A stretch of DNA of 64,000 nucleotides from Erwinia sp. 198 (GTDB taxonomy: Bacteria; Pseudomonadota; Gammaproteobacteria; Enterobacterales; Enterobacteriaceae): the NCBI RefSeq assembly GCF_003937915.1, contig NZ_RHUM01000002.1:62001-126000 (forward strand), read 5' to 3'. The notes beneath the pieces are model-generated. The model was not told the DNA's origin. It saw nothing but the letters and a program-made list of their open reading frames with translations, and ran no database searches. Made by a program: the position numbers and the translations under genes. This document shows positions 28,889 to 37,751 of this stretch, piece after piece (within the stretch, counting starts at the first letter, position 1; the number at the start of each line of letters is the position of its first letter).

Positions 28889-28976
28889 GCCCGTGTTACC
28901 CGGTGCCTTCGCGCCGGTTTACCTCACCATTTACCTGCACCGGGTCTGTGAATACGATAAGAATAGAAGGATTACC

Positions 28977-30326
28977 ATGTCCACCGCTATGCTGTTAGCC
29001 ATCGCGACCGCCAGCGTCGTTGTTCTGCTGCTGCTGGTCATTAAAGCCAAAGTCCATCCCTTCGTTGCGCTGTTGATTGTGAGCCTGCTGGTCGCTATCG
29101 CCACCGGCATTCCGTCTGAAAAAATCATGGAGATCATTATGAGCGGCATGGGCGGGCTGCTCGGCCATATCGCCATTATCATCGTACTGGGCGCGATGCT
29201 CGGCGCGATTATTGAGGCATCGGGGGGCGCAGAGTCGCTCGCGCAGCGTTTCAGCAGGACGCTGGGCATCCGGCGCACCGTAGCGGCGCTGACCATGGCG
29301 GCGTTTATCCTGGGGATCCCGGTGTTTTTTGAGGTCGGCTTTATTATCGTGATCCCGCTGATCTACGGCTTCAGCAAAGTTGCGCGCGTCTCGCCAATCA
29401 AGTTCGGTTTGCCGATGGCGGGCGTCATGCTGACGGTGCACGTGGCGCTGCCTACACATCCTGGCCCGGCGGCAGCCGCCGGGATCCTGCATACCGATAT
29501 GGGCTGGCTAATGCTGCTGGGCCTGGTGATTTCGATCCCGGTGGGCATCGTTGGCTATCTGGTGGCGAAAGCGATGAATCGCCAGCGTTTCCAGCTGTCG
29601 GTGGAGGTGCTGGAGAGCCTGCAAATGGCGAAGCCGGAAGGCCTAGAGAAAAAGAGCGGGACGCCGGGCGCGCTGATGATTTCCGGCCTGATCGTGGTGC
29701 CCATCGCGCTGATCGTGCTGGGTACGCTGGCGCACTCGCTGCTGGCGGAAGAGAGCCTGCTGCGTAAGGTGATGACGGTGATCGGCACGCCGCCAATCGC
29801 GTTACTTATCGCGCTGGCGCTGGCCGCATGGCTGCTAGGATTGCGTCGCGGCTGGAGCAAAGACAAGCTGGAAGATCTGACCGGTCGTGCCATTCCGGGA
29901 TCGGCCAGCGTGATCCTGGTGGCGGGCGCGGGCGGCGCATTTGGCAAGGTGCTGGTGGAGTCGGGCGTGGGTAAAGCGCTGGCGTTGACGCTGGAAACGC
30001 TGCATCTGCCGCTGGTACCGGCGGCGTTTATTCTGTCGCTGGCGCTGCGCGCCTCCCAGGGATCGGCCACGGTGGCGATCCTGACCACCAGCGGCTTGCT
30101 GACCTCGGCGGTGGGCGGCGCAAATGAGATGGACAGGGTACTGGTGACGCTGGCCGCCTGCTTTGGCGGACTGGGCCTGTCGCACGTGAACGATGCGGGA
30201 TTCTGGGTGGTAACGCGCTATCTGGGGCTGTCCGTGGTCGACGGCCTGAAAACCTGGACGGTGTTAACCACGATAATGGGCCTGAGCGGCTTTGCGCTGA
30301 CGTGGCTGGTGTGGGCGCTGGTCTGA
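28977..30326 (+). CDS. ygbN: GntP family permease, probable tetronate importer
   Basis: 449 residues with about 12 hydrophobic segments. Family signatures: LLVIKAKVHPFVALLIVSLL, GIPVFFEVGFIIVIPLIYG and SHVNDAGFWVV near the C-terminus. The start at ATG 28977 has AGAAGG at good spacing; an in-frame codon at 28854 lies inside otnI and is not used. GntP proteins are proton symporters for gluconate-like acids. Its place at the end of the ltn/otn operon suggests uptake of threonate or erythronate. A terminator follows. Confidence 0.9.
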   Translation: MSTAMLLAIATASVVVLLLLVIKAKVHPFVALLIVSLLVAIATGIPSEKIMEIIMSGMGGLLGHIAIIIVLGAMLGAIIEASGGAESLAQRFSRTLGIRRTVAALTMAAFILGIPVFFEVGFIIVIPLIYGFSKVARVSPIKFGLPMAGVMLTVHVALPTHPGPAAAAGILHTDMGWLMLLGLVISIPVGIVGYLVAKAMNRQRFQLSVEVLESLQMAKPEGLEKKSGTPGALMISGLIVVPIALIVLGTLAHSLLAEESLLRKVMTVIGTPPIALLIALALAAWLLGLRRGWSKDKLEDLTGRAIPGSASVILVAGAGGAFGKVLVESGVGKALALTLETLHLPLVPAAFILSLALRASQGSATVAILTTSGLLTSAVGGANEMDRVLVTLAACFGGLGLSHVNDAGFWVVTRYLGLSVVDGLKTWTVLTTIMGLSGFALTWLVWALV

Positions 30327-30336
30327 CCGGAGCGAT

Positions 30337-30368
30337 AACGGAGGAAGGCCTGCTTTCCTTCCTCCGTT
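30337..30368 (+). terminator. Terminator-like hairpin after the tetronate operon
   Basis: AACGGAGGAAGG and CCTTCCTCCGTT form a 12-base stem around a short loop, 10 bases after the permease stop. The U-run is weak (the next bases are AAGG), but its placement between two convergent genes fits transcript termination in both directions. Confidence 0.75.
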
Positions 30369-30373
30369 AAGGC

Positions 30374-32908
30374 TTATTGCGGAACGGCGGTTCTGTTTTT
30401 CAGCTTGCTGGCCAGATAAGGCGCGGTCAGGCTCTCAGCCGCCTGGCTGACCGTTTCAGGTGTTCCTGCCGCTACGATGCGGCCGCCGTTACTCCCGGAA
30501 CCCGGCCCTAAATCGATCACCCAGTCCGCCTCGGCGGCGATGCGCATATCATGTTCGGCCATGATAACGGTATCGCCACGCTGCACCAGCCGATCCAGTA
30601 CGCCCAGCAGTTTGTCCGTATCGGAAGGATGGAGACCTGAAGATGGCTCGTCCAGCAGATAAAGCGTTTTCCCCCGCTGCGCGCGCTGAAGCTCCCAGGC
30701 AAGCTTGATGCGCTGGCATTCGCCACCGGACAATTCCGTGGCCGGCTGGCCTAATTTAAGGTATCCCAGCCCCAGGGCGGTAAGCGCCGTCAAAGAGCGC
30801 TGAATAGTGTCATTACCGTCAAAAACGGCAACGGCCTCATCCACGGTCAGAGCGAGGACGTCAGCAATTGTCCGGTTTTGCCACCGTATCTTCAGCGTTT
30901 CCTCGTTGTAGCGGGCGCCGCCGCAGGCGGAACAGGGTGCGCTTACGCCTGGCATAAACATCAGTTCAATGGTGATTTGCCCCTGGCCCTCGCAGGCCGG
31001 ACAGCGTCCCTCGGGAAGATTGAAAGAGAAGCGGCTTGCGGTAAAGCCAAGCCGCTTTGCCTCGTCGGTTGCCGCAAACAGCTTGCGAACGGTATCGAAA
31101 AAGCCGGTGTAGGTCGCCAGGTTGGAACGAGGCGTGCGTCCGATAGGGCGCTGATCGATGCGGATCAGCCTTTTAAGGCTGTCGCCCCCGGCCGTGATTT
31201 TCCCCTGCACGTCTGACGTCCCGTCTTCTTCTTCGACCTCCTCATCCACTGGCGTGTTATCCAGCCGCGCCAGCAAGCCCGGCAGCACCCGGGTCAACAG
31301 CGTTGATTTCCCCGAACCCGACACGCCGGTGATCACGGTCATGTTTTCAAGAGGAATGGCCACATCGAGCGCGGAAATATTGTTGCAGCTAATCTGCTCC
31401 AGCCTGAGCCAGCCGGCAGGCGATTTCCGCTGGCGTAAACCCGGCTGCTGCTGGCTGAACAAATAAGGCGCCGTACGTGACGCCGTCACTTTTCGCAGTC
31501 CGTCCGGCACGCCGTTATAGACGATTTCGCCTCCCTGACGGCCCGGCCCTGGTCCCACCTCAATCAGCCAGTCGGCTTCGGCAATCACATCAAGATTGTG
31601 CTCTACAATCGCCAGCGAGTTGCCGGCCTCCAGCAGCGAACGCAGGGAATGCAGCAGCGCCTGCACATCGTCCGGATGCAGCCCGGCGGAAGGCTCGTCC
31701 AGCACGTACAGCACCCCGAAAAGCTGTGAAATAAGCTGGGTCGCCAGCCGTATCCGCTGAAGCTCCCCGGAAGAGAGCATGGTGGTCTGCCGTCCCAGAG
31801 CAAGGTGGCCCAGCCCCAGCTTCTCCAGCTGTTCAAGACGGCCGCAGATGTCCGACGCCATTCTTGTGGTGGCTTCCCGCAGCGCCGTTTCCTCTGGCAA
31901 AGAGGGCGACTCGCCCCCGGCAAACGGCAGCAGCAGCATTTTCAGCTGCGTCAGGGTCAGCTCGCCCATCCCGGCGATATCGTAGCCGGCAAAGGTGACG
32001 GCAAGGGCGTTTGGGTTAAGCTTTTTACCCTGGCAGGCAGGGCACGGCGCCGTGGCAATAAAAGGGGACAGCCGCTTTTTAACGGACTCTTTACCGCCGG
32101 CATAGCTTTGCAGCAGATATCTTTTGGCGCTGGTGTAGGTGCCGGTATAGTCGGGCTTCATCCCGGCCGCGATCGCCGCTTTTTGCTGTTTAGCATTCAT
32201 ATCGGGAAACACGGACACGGAGGGTTGTTCGTCGGTAAACAGTATCCACTGCCGATCCTTTGCCGATAAGGTTTTCCACGGCGCATCCACGTCGTAGTCG
32301 AGCATTTCAAGAATGGTGCGCAGATTTTTTGCTCCCCAGCCGTTTGGCCACGCGGCTATCGCGCCTTCGCGAATACTCAACGACTCATCAGGCACCAGCG
32401 CGTCGGCCTTCACTTCATGCGTCCTGCCCGTCCCCTGGCACAGCGTACAGGCTCCCTGCGGATTATTGGGAGAGAACGCCTCGGCAGGCATAAAAGGGAT
32501 GCCCTTCGGGTAATGCCCTGCACGGGAAAAAAGCAGGCGGAGCGTGACCGAAATGCGGGTCAGGCTGCCTACCGTAGAGCGCTCCTGAGCGCCTGCGCGG
32601 CTCTGCTGGAGCGCGACGGCCGGTGGCAAACCGTCGATATTGTCCACGTCCGGCACCGGAGCCTGCTCAATCAGGTGACGCACATGTGGCGCGACGGATT
32701 CCAGATACCTTCGCTGCGCTTCCGCATAGAGCGTATCGAAGGCCAGTGAGGATTTTCCCGAGCCGGAGACGCCCGTAAAGATTACGATGGCATCGCGCGG
32801 GAAAGCGAGTGAGACATCTTTCAGGTTGTGTGTTCTCGCTCCGTGTACGCTTACGTCAGTGTTGTCGACTTTCTGTTGAGCGGCGCGTTCAGTTCTGGTC
32901 GGCGACAT
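30374..32908 (-). CDS. UvrA-like ABC ATPase (UvrA paralogue)
   Basis: 844 residues from ATG 32908, which has AGGGA upstream; a longer frame reaches 32986. Two ABC modules of UvrA type: Walker [20 protein letters not shown] and [15 protein letters not shown], signatures [15 protein letters not shown] and [15 protein letters not shown], Walker [15 protein letters not shown] and [14 protein letters not shown]. Three CxxC zinc modules are present ([26 protein letters not shown] with CSACGGARY). It is about 100 residues shorter than housekeeping UvrA and probably lacks most of the UvrB-binding insertion, so it is a class II UvrA. Such proteins have been tied to tolerance of DNA-binding antibiotics, but a role here is not shown. 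Convergent with the tetronate operon. Confidence 0.88.
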   Translation of the reverse strand: MSPTRTERAAQQKVDNTDVSVHGARTHNLKDVSLAFPRDAIVIFTGVSGSGKSSLAFDTLYAEAQRRYLESVAPHVRHLIEQAPVPDVDNIDGLPPAVALQQSRAGAQERSTVGSLTRISVTLRLLFSRAGHYPKGIPFMPAEAFSPNNPQGACTLCQGTGRTHEVKADALVPDESLSIREGAIAAWPNGWGAKNLRTILEMLDYDVDAPWKTLSAKDRQWILFTDEQPSVSVFPDMNAKQQKAAIAAGMKPDYTGTYTSAKRYLLQSYAGGKESVKKRLSPFIATAPCPACQGKKLNPNALAVTFAGYDIAGMGELTLTQLKMLLLPFAGGESPSLPEETALREATTRMASDICGRLEQLEKLGLGHLALGRQTTMLSSGELQRIRLATQLISQLFGVLYVLDEPSAGLHPDDVQALLHSLRSLLEAGNSLAIVEHNLDVIAEADWLIEVGPGPGRQGGEIVYNGVPDGLRKVTASRTAPYLFSQQQPGLRQRKSPAGWLRLEQISCNNISALDVAIPLENMTVITGVSGSGKSTLLTRVLPGLLARLDNTPVDEEVEEEDGTSDVQGKITAGGDSLKRLIRIDQRPIGRTPRSNLATYTGFFDTVRKLFAATDEAKRLGFTASRFSFNLPEGRCPACEGQGQITIELMFMPGVSAPCSACGGARYNEETLKIRWQNRTIADVLALTVDEAVAVFDGNDTIQRSLTALTALGLGYLKLGQPATELSGGECQRIKLAWELQRAQRGKTLYLLDEPSSGLHPSDTDKLLGVLDRLVQRGDTVIMAEHDMRIAAEADWVIDLGPGSGSNGGRIVAAGTPETVSQAAESLTAPYLASKLKNRTAVPQ

Positions 32909-33139
32909 AGTATCCCTGTAAAAATTGATGTGGCTGACAGCATCAGGGCGTTCAAAGCAGTCCCGATGCTGAATGACGTGCAGCAAAGGGTAGTTCTGTT
33001 AAGGCGATCACACAATTCGCCTCCATTAGACGAATAGCTAAAATTTTTTTTACCTCAGCGAAACTTTTCCCTGTGGTTCGACGAACCTCTGATTAAGGAG
33101 ATGGTTTCCTTTCACCTGTCGAATAATGGAGAGATGTTT

Positions 33140-33697
33140 ATGCGTATGAACCTGAAAGCCCTGACCGCCGCCACGCTGCTGGCGCTTACCTTGCCCGTGA
33201 CCAGCGCCTTTGCTGCCCTGCAGGTCGGTGAAAAAGCGCCGGATTTTAAGCTTGATGCCGCGCTGGCCGGTAAATCGACCACGTTCTCGCTACAGCAGGC
33301 GCTGCAAAAAGGCCCGGTGGTGCTCTATTTCTTCCCGGCCGCGTTTAGCGCGGGCTGTACCCTGGAAGCGCATGACTTTGCCGAAGCGACCGATGAGTTT
33401 AACAAGCAGGGCGCGACGGTGATTGGCGTGACGGCGGGCAATACCGACCAGATCGCTAAGTTTTCCCAGCTGGAATGCCGCGATAAATTTACCGTAGCCG
33501 CCGATCCGGGCGCGAAAGTCGCGACAGCATATAAAAATACGCTGGAGATGAAAGGGAAAACCTATTCCGACCGCACTTCCTATGTGATTGCGCCGGACGG
33601 CAAGATCCTGCTCAGCTATACCGACAAAAATCCGGACGCGCATATTCAAAAAGCGATGGACGCGGTGAAAAAATATCGCCAGGCCAACCCGGCATAA
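33140..33697 (+). CDS. Periplasmic peroxiredoxin
   Basis: 185 residues from ATG 33140, chosen because GGAGAG stands 6 bases away; ATG 33134 and an upstream codon at 33101 are poorer. A signal peptide (MRMNLKALTAATLLALTLPV, cleavage after AFA) leads to an AhpC-TSA/Bcp domain: GEKAPDFKL, then FFPAAFSAGCTLEAHDF with the peroxidatic Cys73, and a second cysteine (Cys113, LECRDKF) that may be the resolving one. It should reduce peroxides in the periplasm. The DsbD-like gene follows after 15 bases and could feed it electrons. Confidence 0.88.
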   Translation: MRMNLKALTAATLLALTLPVTSAFAALQVGEKAPDFKLDAALAGKSTTFSLQQALQKGPVVLYFFPAAFSAGCTLEAHDFAEATDEFNKQGATVIGVTAGNTDQIAKFSQLECRDKFTVAADPGAKVATAYKNTLEMKGKTYSDRTSYVIAPDGKILLSYTDKNPDAHIQKAMDAVKKYRQANPA

Positions 33698-33712
33698 CGG
33701 AGTAGGTTTATT

Positions 33713-34951
33713 ATGCTGACTGCTATCGCTGCCGCCTTGCTGGGCGGCCTTATCCTGAATTTAATGCCGTGCGTGTTTCCGGTGATTTCGCTGAAGGCGC
33801 TGAGCCTGCTGCGCCATCATGACAGGCCCGCACAGGCCCGCGCCGAAGGCCTGGCGTTTCTGCTCGGCGTGGTGGTGACCATGGTAGCGCTGGTGGGCGT
33901 GCTGCTGCTGGCGCGGGCGGGCGGATCGTCGGTCGGCTGGGGATTTCAGCTTCAGTCGCCGCTGGTGATCGCGCTGCTGATCCTGGTGATGCTTGGCTCG
34001 GCCCTCAATCTTTTTGGGCTTTTTGAGGTCGGGCTTTCGGTGCAGCGGGTAGGGGGAATAGGCGGCGATCGCGGCGGTCTGACCGGCTCTGCGCTGACCG
34101 GCGCGCTGGCAATTATTGTGGCGACGCCCTGTAGCGCGCCCTTTATGGCCAGCGCGGTCGGCTATGCGCTGACTCAGCCGCCGGCGGTCAGCCTGATGAT
34201 CTTTATCTCGCTGGCGCTGGGATTTGCTGCACCTTTTACGCTGATTTCTTTTTTTCCGGTGCTGGCGAAAGTGCTGCCTGCGCCCGGCGCCTGGATGTCG
34301 ACGCTGAAACAGGGGCTGGCGTTTCCGATGCTGGGCGCGGTCGGCTGGCTGATTTGGGTGCTGGAGCGGCAGGCCGGCTCGGCGGCGCTGGCGGCTATCC
34401 TGGCCTGCTGTCTGCTGCTGAGCTTTGCCGCCTGGCTGTATGGCATGGCGCAAAAACGTCAGATGATGGGCAGGCGTCACTGGGCGCTGCATAGCGCAAC
34501 CGTGGTATTTCTGCTGCTGGTGGCGGTGCCGCTGCTTAACCTTAACGCCACCGCCACGCCGCAAAACGGCGCTGAAACTGCACAGGCTGCGGCAGCCGTT
34601 GCCTGGACGCCGCAGAATGTCGAGGCGATTAAAGGGCAGGGCAAACCGATTCTGGTAAACTTTACCGCATCCTGGTGTATTACCTGTCAGGTAAACGATC
34701 GCACGTCGCTTTCTACTCAGGCTGTTAAAGCAGCGATGGCGCGTACCGATACCATCTATATGGTTGCGGATTCCACTAAGTACAATCCGGATGTGGAACA
34801 GGCGCTGAGCGATTTCGGCCGGGGCGGACTGCCGCTTTACGTGGTATATCCGGCGGACGGCGGCAAGCCGGTTGTGCTGCCGCAGGTGCTGACGCCTGGT
34901 ATTGTTATCTCGGCGCTGGATCGCGCCACTGAACACGGGAAAAAATCGTGA
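33713..34951 (+). CDS. DsbD-like membrane thiol reductase with C-terminal thioredoxin domain
   Basis: 412 residues. Residues 1-275 hold about eight hydrophobic segments with the paired redox cysteines Cys20 (LMPCVFP) and Cys140 (ATPCSAPF) of the DsbD/CcdA transmembrane domain. Residues 295-400 form a thioredoxin domain with TASWCITCQVN (Cys322, Cys325). The N-terminal DsbD-alpha domain is absent, as in ScsB- or CcdA-thioredoxin-like reductases. Electrons from cytosolic thioredoxin would cross the membrane and pass to a periplasmic acceptor; the adjacent secreted peroxiredoxin is the obvious candidate. About 50 bases separate it from the sigma factor gene. Confidence 0.88.
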   Translation: MLTAIAAALLGGLILNLMPCVFPVISLKALSLLRHHDRPAQARAEGLAFLLGVVVTMVALVGVLLLARAGGSSVGWGFQLQSPLVIALLILVMLGSALNLFGLFEVGLSVQRVGGIGGDRGGLTGSALTGALAIIVATPCSAPFMASAVGYALTQPPAVSLMIFISLALGFAAPFTLISFFPVLAKVLPAPGAWMSTLKQGLAFPMLGAVGWLIWVLERQAGSAALAAILACCLLLSFAAWLYGMAQKRQMMGRRHWALHSATVVFLLLVAVPLLNLNATATPQNGAETAQAAAAVAWTPQNVEAIKGQGKPILVNFTASWCITCQVNDRTSLSTQAVKAAMARTDTIYMVADSTKYNPDVEQALSDFGRGGLPLYVVYPADGGKPVVLPQVLTPGIVISALDRATEHGKKS

Positions 34952-35000
34952 GCAAGCGTAGTGACTACAAGCCCGGCAGATAACGTTTTGCAGGCGGGCA

Positions 35001-35549
35001 ATGCCCATCACTGAGACGCAGCACTGGCCTGCGCTGATGGCGCGCGCGCAGGCCGGCGACCGCGAAGCCTATAACCGGCTGCTGAAAGCGATGGTACCTG
35101 CCATCCGCGCCTTTGCGCGTCAAAAAATCAGTGATGAAGCGCTGCTTGAAGATGTTATTCAGGAAACGCTGCTGGCGATCCATCGCGTCCGCCATACCTA
35201 CGATCCGCAGCGTCCCGTTCTGCCCTGGGTAGCGGCGATTACCTCGGCCAGGGCGATTGACGCTCTGCGGCAGCGCGGCAGAAGTCAGGAAGTTCAGGAC
35301 GAGGAGGCGGTAAACCGCCAGGCTGCTGTCCTGCCGGAAACGGATACCGATGGTCATGAACTGAATGGCTATCTGGACAGCCTGCCGGTAAGGCAGCGGG
35401 AAATTGTGGAATCCGTTCATCTGCGCGAACAGAGCCTTGCTCAGGCCGCGGCGGAAAGCAATCTGTCGATAGCCGCCGTAAAGTCGCTTTTGCATCGCGC
35501 AATGCTTAACCTTCGCAAATCAGGAAAAAGCAATCATGAGAAATCATGA
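35001..35549 (+). CDS. ECF-type RNA polymerase sigma factor
   Basis: 182 residues. Region 2 spans about 20-90 (DREAYNRLLKAMVPAIRAFA, EDVIQETLLAIHRVRHTYDP, LPWVAAITSARAIDALRQ), with region 4 at about 120-175 (LPVRQREIVESVHLREQS, AAAESNLSIAAVKSLLHRAM). Class resembles sigma factors paired with DUF1109 anti-sigma proteins. The next gene overlaps it by 14 bases and encodes exactly that. It probably transcribes the upstream peroxiredoxin/DsbD genes and itself in response to oxidants or metals; the promoter is not identified. Confidence 0.9.
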   Translation: MPITETQHWPALMARAQAGDREAYNRLLKAMVPAIRAFARQKISDEALLEDVIQETLLAIHRVRHTYDPQRPVLPWVAAITSARAIDALRQRGRSQEVQDEEAVNRQAAVLPETDTDGHELNGYLDSLPVRQREIVESVHLREQSLAQAAAESNLSIAAVKSLLHRAMLNLRKSGKSNHEKS

Positions 35550-36171
35550 TCGGTTTATCGATCAACTTAGCGCCTCGGCGCGGCCGGTTAAACGCCTCTG
35601 GCCTACTGGCTGGCGCGTGGCTGTCTGGATAGCGCTGGCCTTGCCCTGCGGCATGGTAAGCAGCTGGGCGCTGCACAGCAGATTCACCGACTGGTCACGG
35701 CCCGATGCGCTGCCTGCGCTGCTAAGCCTGCTGCTGTCTTTTATTCTTGGCAGCGGCGCTATGGCGGGCGCGTTTACGCTCAGCCTGGCCGGGCGCCCCC
35801 CCGTGCGTTTGAGATGGCTGGGCCTGCTGGCGCTCATTTGGCTGGCGCTTAATTTAGGTAATATGACTGCCACCACACCGGCGGGCGGCGGACAGTTTGG
35901 CGAGGGCATACACTGTTATCTGTTTATGCTGTCGGCCAGCCTGCCGATGATGGTGATTGCCGTGGCGGCGCTGCATCGTTCCCGCTCGCTTTATCCGGGC
36001 AAAAGCCTGGCGCTGGCGGGCGGCGGCATCGCCTTTATGTCATCCATGCTGCTGTCGCTGTGCCATCAAACACATCTGCATATGCTGGATTTCATTATGC
36101 ATCTGGCGGCGGGCATCACGATTATCGCCGTGACCGTGCTGGCGGGAAGACGCTGGATCCGGCTGGATTAA
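35536..36171 (+). CDS. NrsF-type (DUF1109) membrane anti-sigma factor
   Basis: 211 residues, six hydrophobic segments, short cytosolic N-terminus (MRNHDRFIDQLSASARPVKR). The DUF1109/NrsF pattern is clear, including Cys127 in EGIHCYLF and Cys176 in LSLCHQTH. In Caulobacter NrsF two conserved cysteines are needed to release SigF under metal or oxidant stress, so these two are probable sensors. The overlap with the sigma gene means translational coupling and matched amounts. An inner-membrane location is predicted. Confidence 0.9.
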   Translation: MRNHDRFIDQLSASARPVKRLWPTGWRVAVWIALALPCGMVSSWALHSRFTDWSRPDALPALLSLLLSFILGSGAMAGAFTLSLAGRPPVRLRWLGLLALIWLALNLGNMTATTPAGGGQFGEGIHCYLFMLSASLPMMVIAVAALHRSRSLYPGKSLALAGGGIAFMSSMLLSLCHQTHLHMLDFIMHLAAGITIIAVTVLAGRRWIRLD

Positions 36172-36618
36172 TGACAGGACACCATAGAGACAGGGAATGG
36201 ATTCAATTTATATAGATAATTTTTTCCTGTACTCACTGAAGCTGCATTTATAAAATATTTGGTAACCAGCGGTATCTGTTAAATATGACGGCTTTACATA
36301 AATCATCAGCCCAGTGCACGGTTCCTGATCGGGGCCGGCACTCCCCTTAGTGTAAAAAAATTGAGTAATGATCTTCGGCCAAACTCTTAACGTCATGCGC
36401 AATAAGTGGTAATCGTCTCGCTTATATCTGTTGACAAAGATTGCGCCATCGCTTATATCATAAGCAATATTCAGCTTTATGTTTCTGCTGAAGATAAAAT
36501 TTAGCATTTTTAAAATTTTTTAGTCAAAAACGCCATTTATATTTAATTAACATCAAACCATATCTCAATACAGTATCAGCCGGGGCTGGGTCCAGGCTTA
36601 AAACGCTAATGGTGATGA
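36172..36618. other. AT-rich gap before the orphan nuclease
   Basis: About 450 bases, clearly more AT-rich than the operon on the left. A reverse frame of 99 codons (36208-36507) ends in a stretch with IYVKPSYLTDTAGYQI, faintly like a patatin-family tail, but has no good start signal; it might be a decayed gene. The region probably also holds the promoter of the next gene. Confidence 0.3.
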
Positions 36619-37701
36619 ATGGAAATTTTAGATGAATTGAACGCACTCGCAGCAAAAATAAAGCAGCAATCACTTTTAATCCAAACAGAAGAGGCAACCA
36701 AAAGTGCATTAGTTATGCCCTTTATAAGCAAGATATTAGGGTATGACGTGTTTAATCCAACAGAGGTCATTCCAGAATTTATTTGCGATGTAGGCACAAA
36801 AAAAGGGGAGAAAATTGACTATGCAATTGTCAGGGATGATGAAATTCAGATGCTTGTTGAGTGTAAGAAAATAGGCGACTCGCTTAACATTAAACATGCT
36901 TCCCAACTTTTTAGATATTTCCATGTTACTACTGCAAGGATATCCATCCTCACCAATGGGCAAGTCTACAAGTTTTTTACTGACCTGGATGCGCCTAATA
37001 AGATGGATGAGAAACCTTTCCTTGAGTTGGATCTCCTTAACATTGACGAACATGTTGTTCCCGAGCTATTAAAGCTAACCAGAAGCGCTTTCGATGTCGA
37101 ATCTATAGTGAATGCCGCTGGGGAACTTAAGTATGTAAGCCAAATCAAAAAGATAATCTCAGCCCAGTTTCAAAATCCTGAAGACGATTTTGTTAAACTT
37201 GTAGGATCTCGCGTGTACGAGGGCGTTTTTACGCAAAAGGTTAAAGAACTTTTCTTTGTCTTGACAAAAAAAGCGGCAAGCCAATGGCTGAATGACCAGG
37301 TTAATGAGAGACTTAAATCTGCCATTAGCGGTAGTGTAACAACGAAGTCTGAAAAGGATTCTAATGGTCTACTTAATGAAGGCGATACTCCTCAGCCTGA
37401 AGATGATGACGGTATTATCACAACAGCGGAGGAAATTGAGGGGTTCCATATAGTTAAATCTATTATCAGAAAACATATCTCTTCAGAAAGGATATCTTAC
37501 AGGGATACACGAAGCTATTTTGGCATTCTGATAGATGATAATAACAGAAAGCCGATATGTCGTTTGCACCTGAATCGCAGCCAAAAATATCTTAGCCTGT
37601 TTGACGCAAACAAAGTTGAAACCCGACATCCGATTACTACGCTTGATGAAATTTATGATTTTACTGAAACGCTTGTTGAAACTGCGTTGCGATATAAATA
37701 G
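36619..37701 (+). CDS. Orphan nuclease-like protein with type I restriction HsdR N-terminal domain
   Basis: 360 residues. The N-terminal 110 residues match the HSDR_N_2 pattern: QTEEATKSALVMPFISKILG, then a PD-(D/E)XK core with Asp67 in GEKIDYAIV and Glu81-x-Lys83 in MLVECKKI. No helicase, methylase or specificity gene is adjacent, so it is not part of a type I system. Residues about 245-265 form an acidic linker, and the last 95 residues look like a separate domain (ISYRDTRSYFGILIDDNNRK). AT-rich sequence and AAA-type lysine codons contrast with neighbours and suggest transfer. Similar stand-alone proteins occur widely, often called restriction endonuclease, with unknown function. Confidence 0.75.
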   Translation: MEILDELNALAAKIKQQSLLIQTEEATKSALVMPFISKILGYDVFNPTEVIPEFICDVGTKKGEKIDYAIVRDDEIQMLVECKKIGDSLNIKHASQLFRYFHVTTARISILTNGQVYKFFTDLDAPNKMDEKPFLELDLLNIDEHVVPELLKLTRSAFDVESIVNAAGELKYVSQIKKIISAQFQNPEDDFVKLVGSRVYEGVFTQKVKELFFVLTKKAASQWLNDQVNERLKSAISGSVTTKSEKDSNGLLNEGDTPQPEDDDGIITTAEEIEGFHIVKSIIRKHISSERISYRDTRSYFGILIDDNNRKPICRLHLNRSQKYLSLFDANKVETRHPITTLDEIYDFTETLVETALRYK

Positions 37702-37751
37702 CACAGGGGGAGCCTCATCGCTCCCCTGAACTATACAAGAATAGCCAAAAA

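Noticed and set aside
28854-28976. Upstream start for the GntP permease inside otnI
   Set aside because: The added residues are unlike any permease start, and the ATG at 28977 has its own ribosome site.
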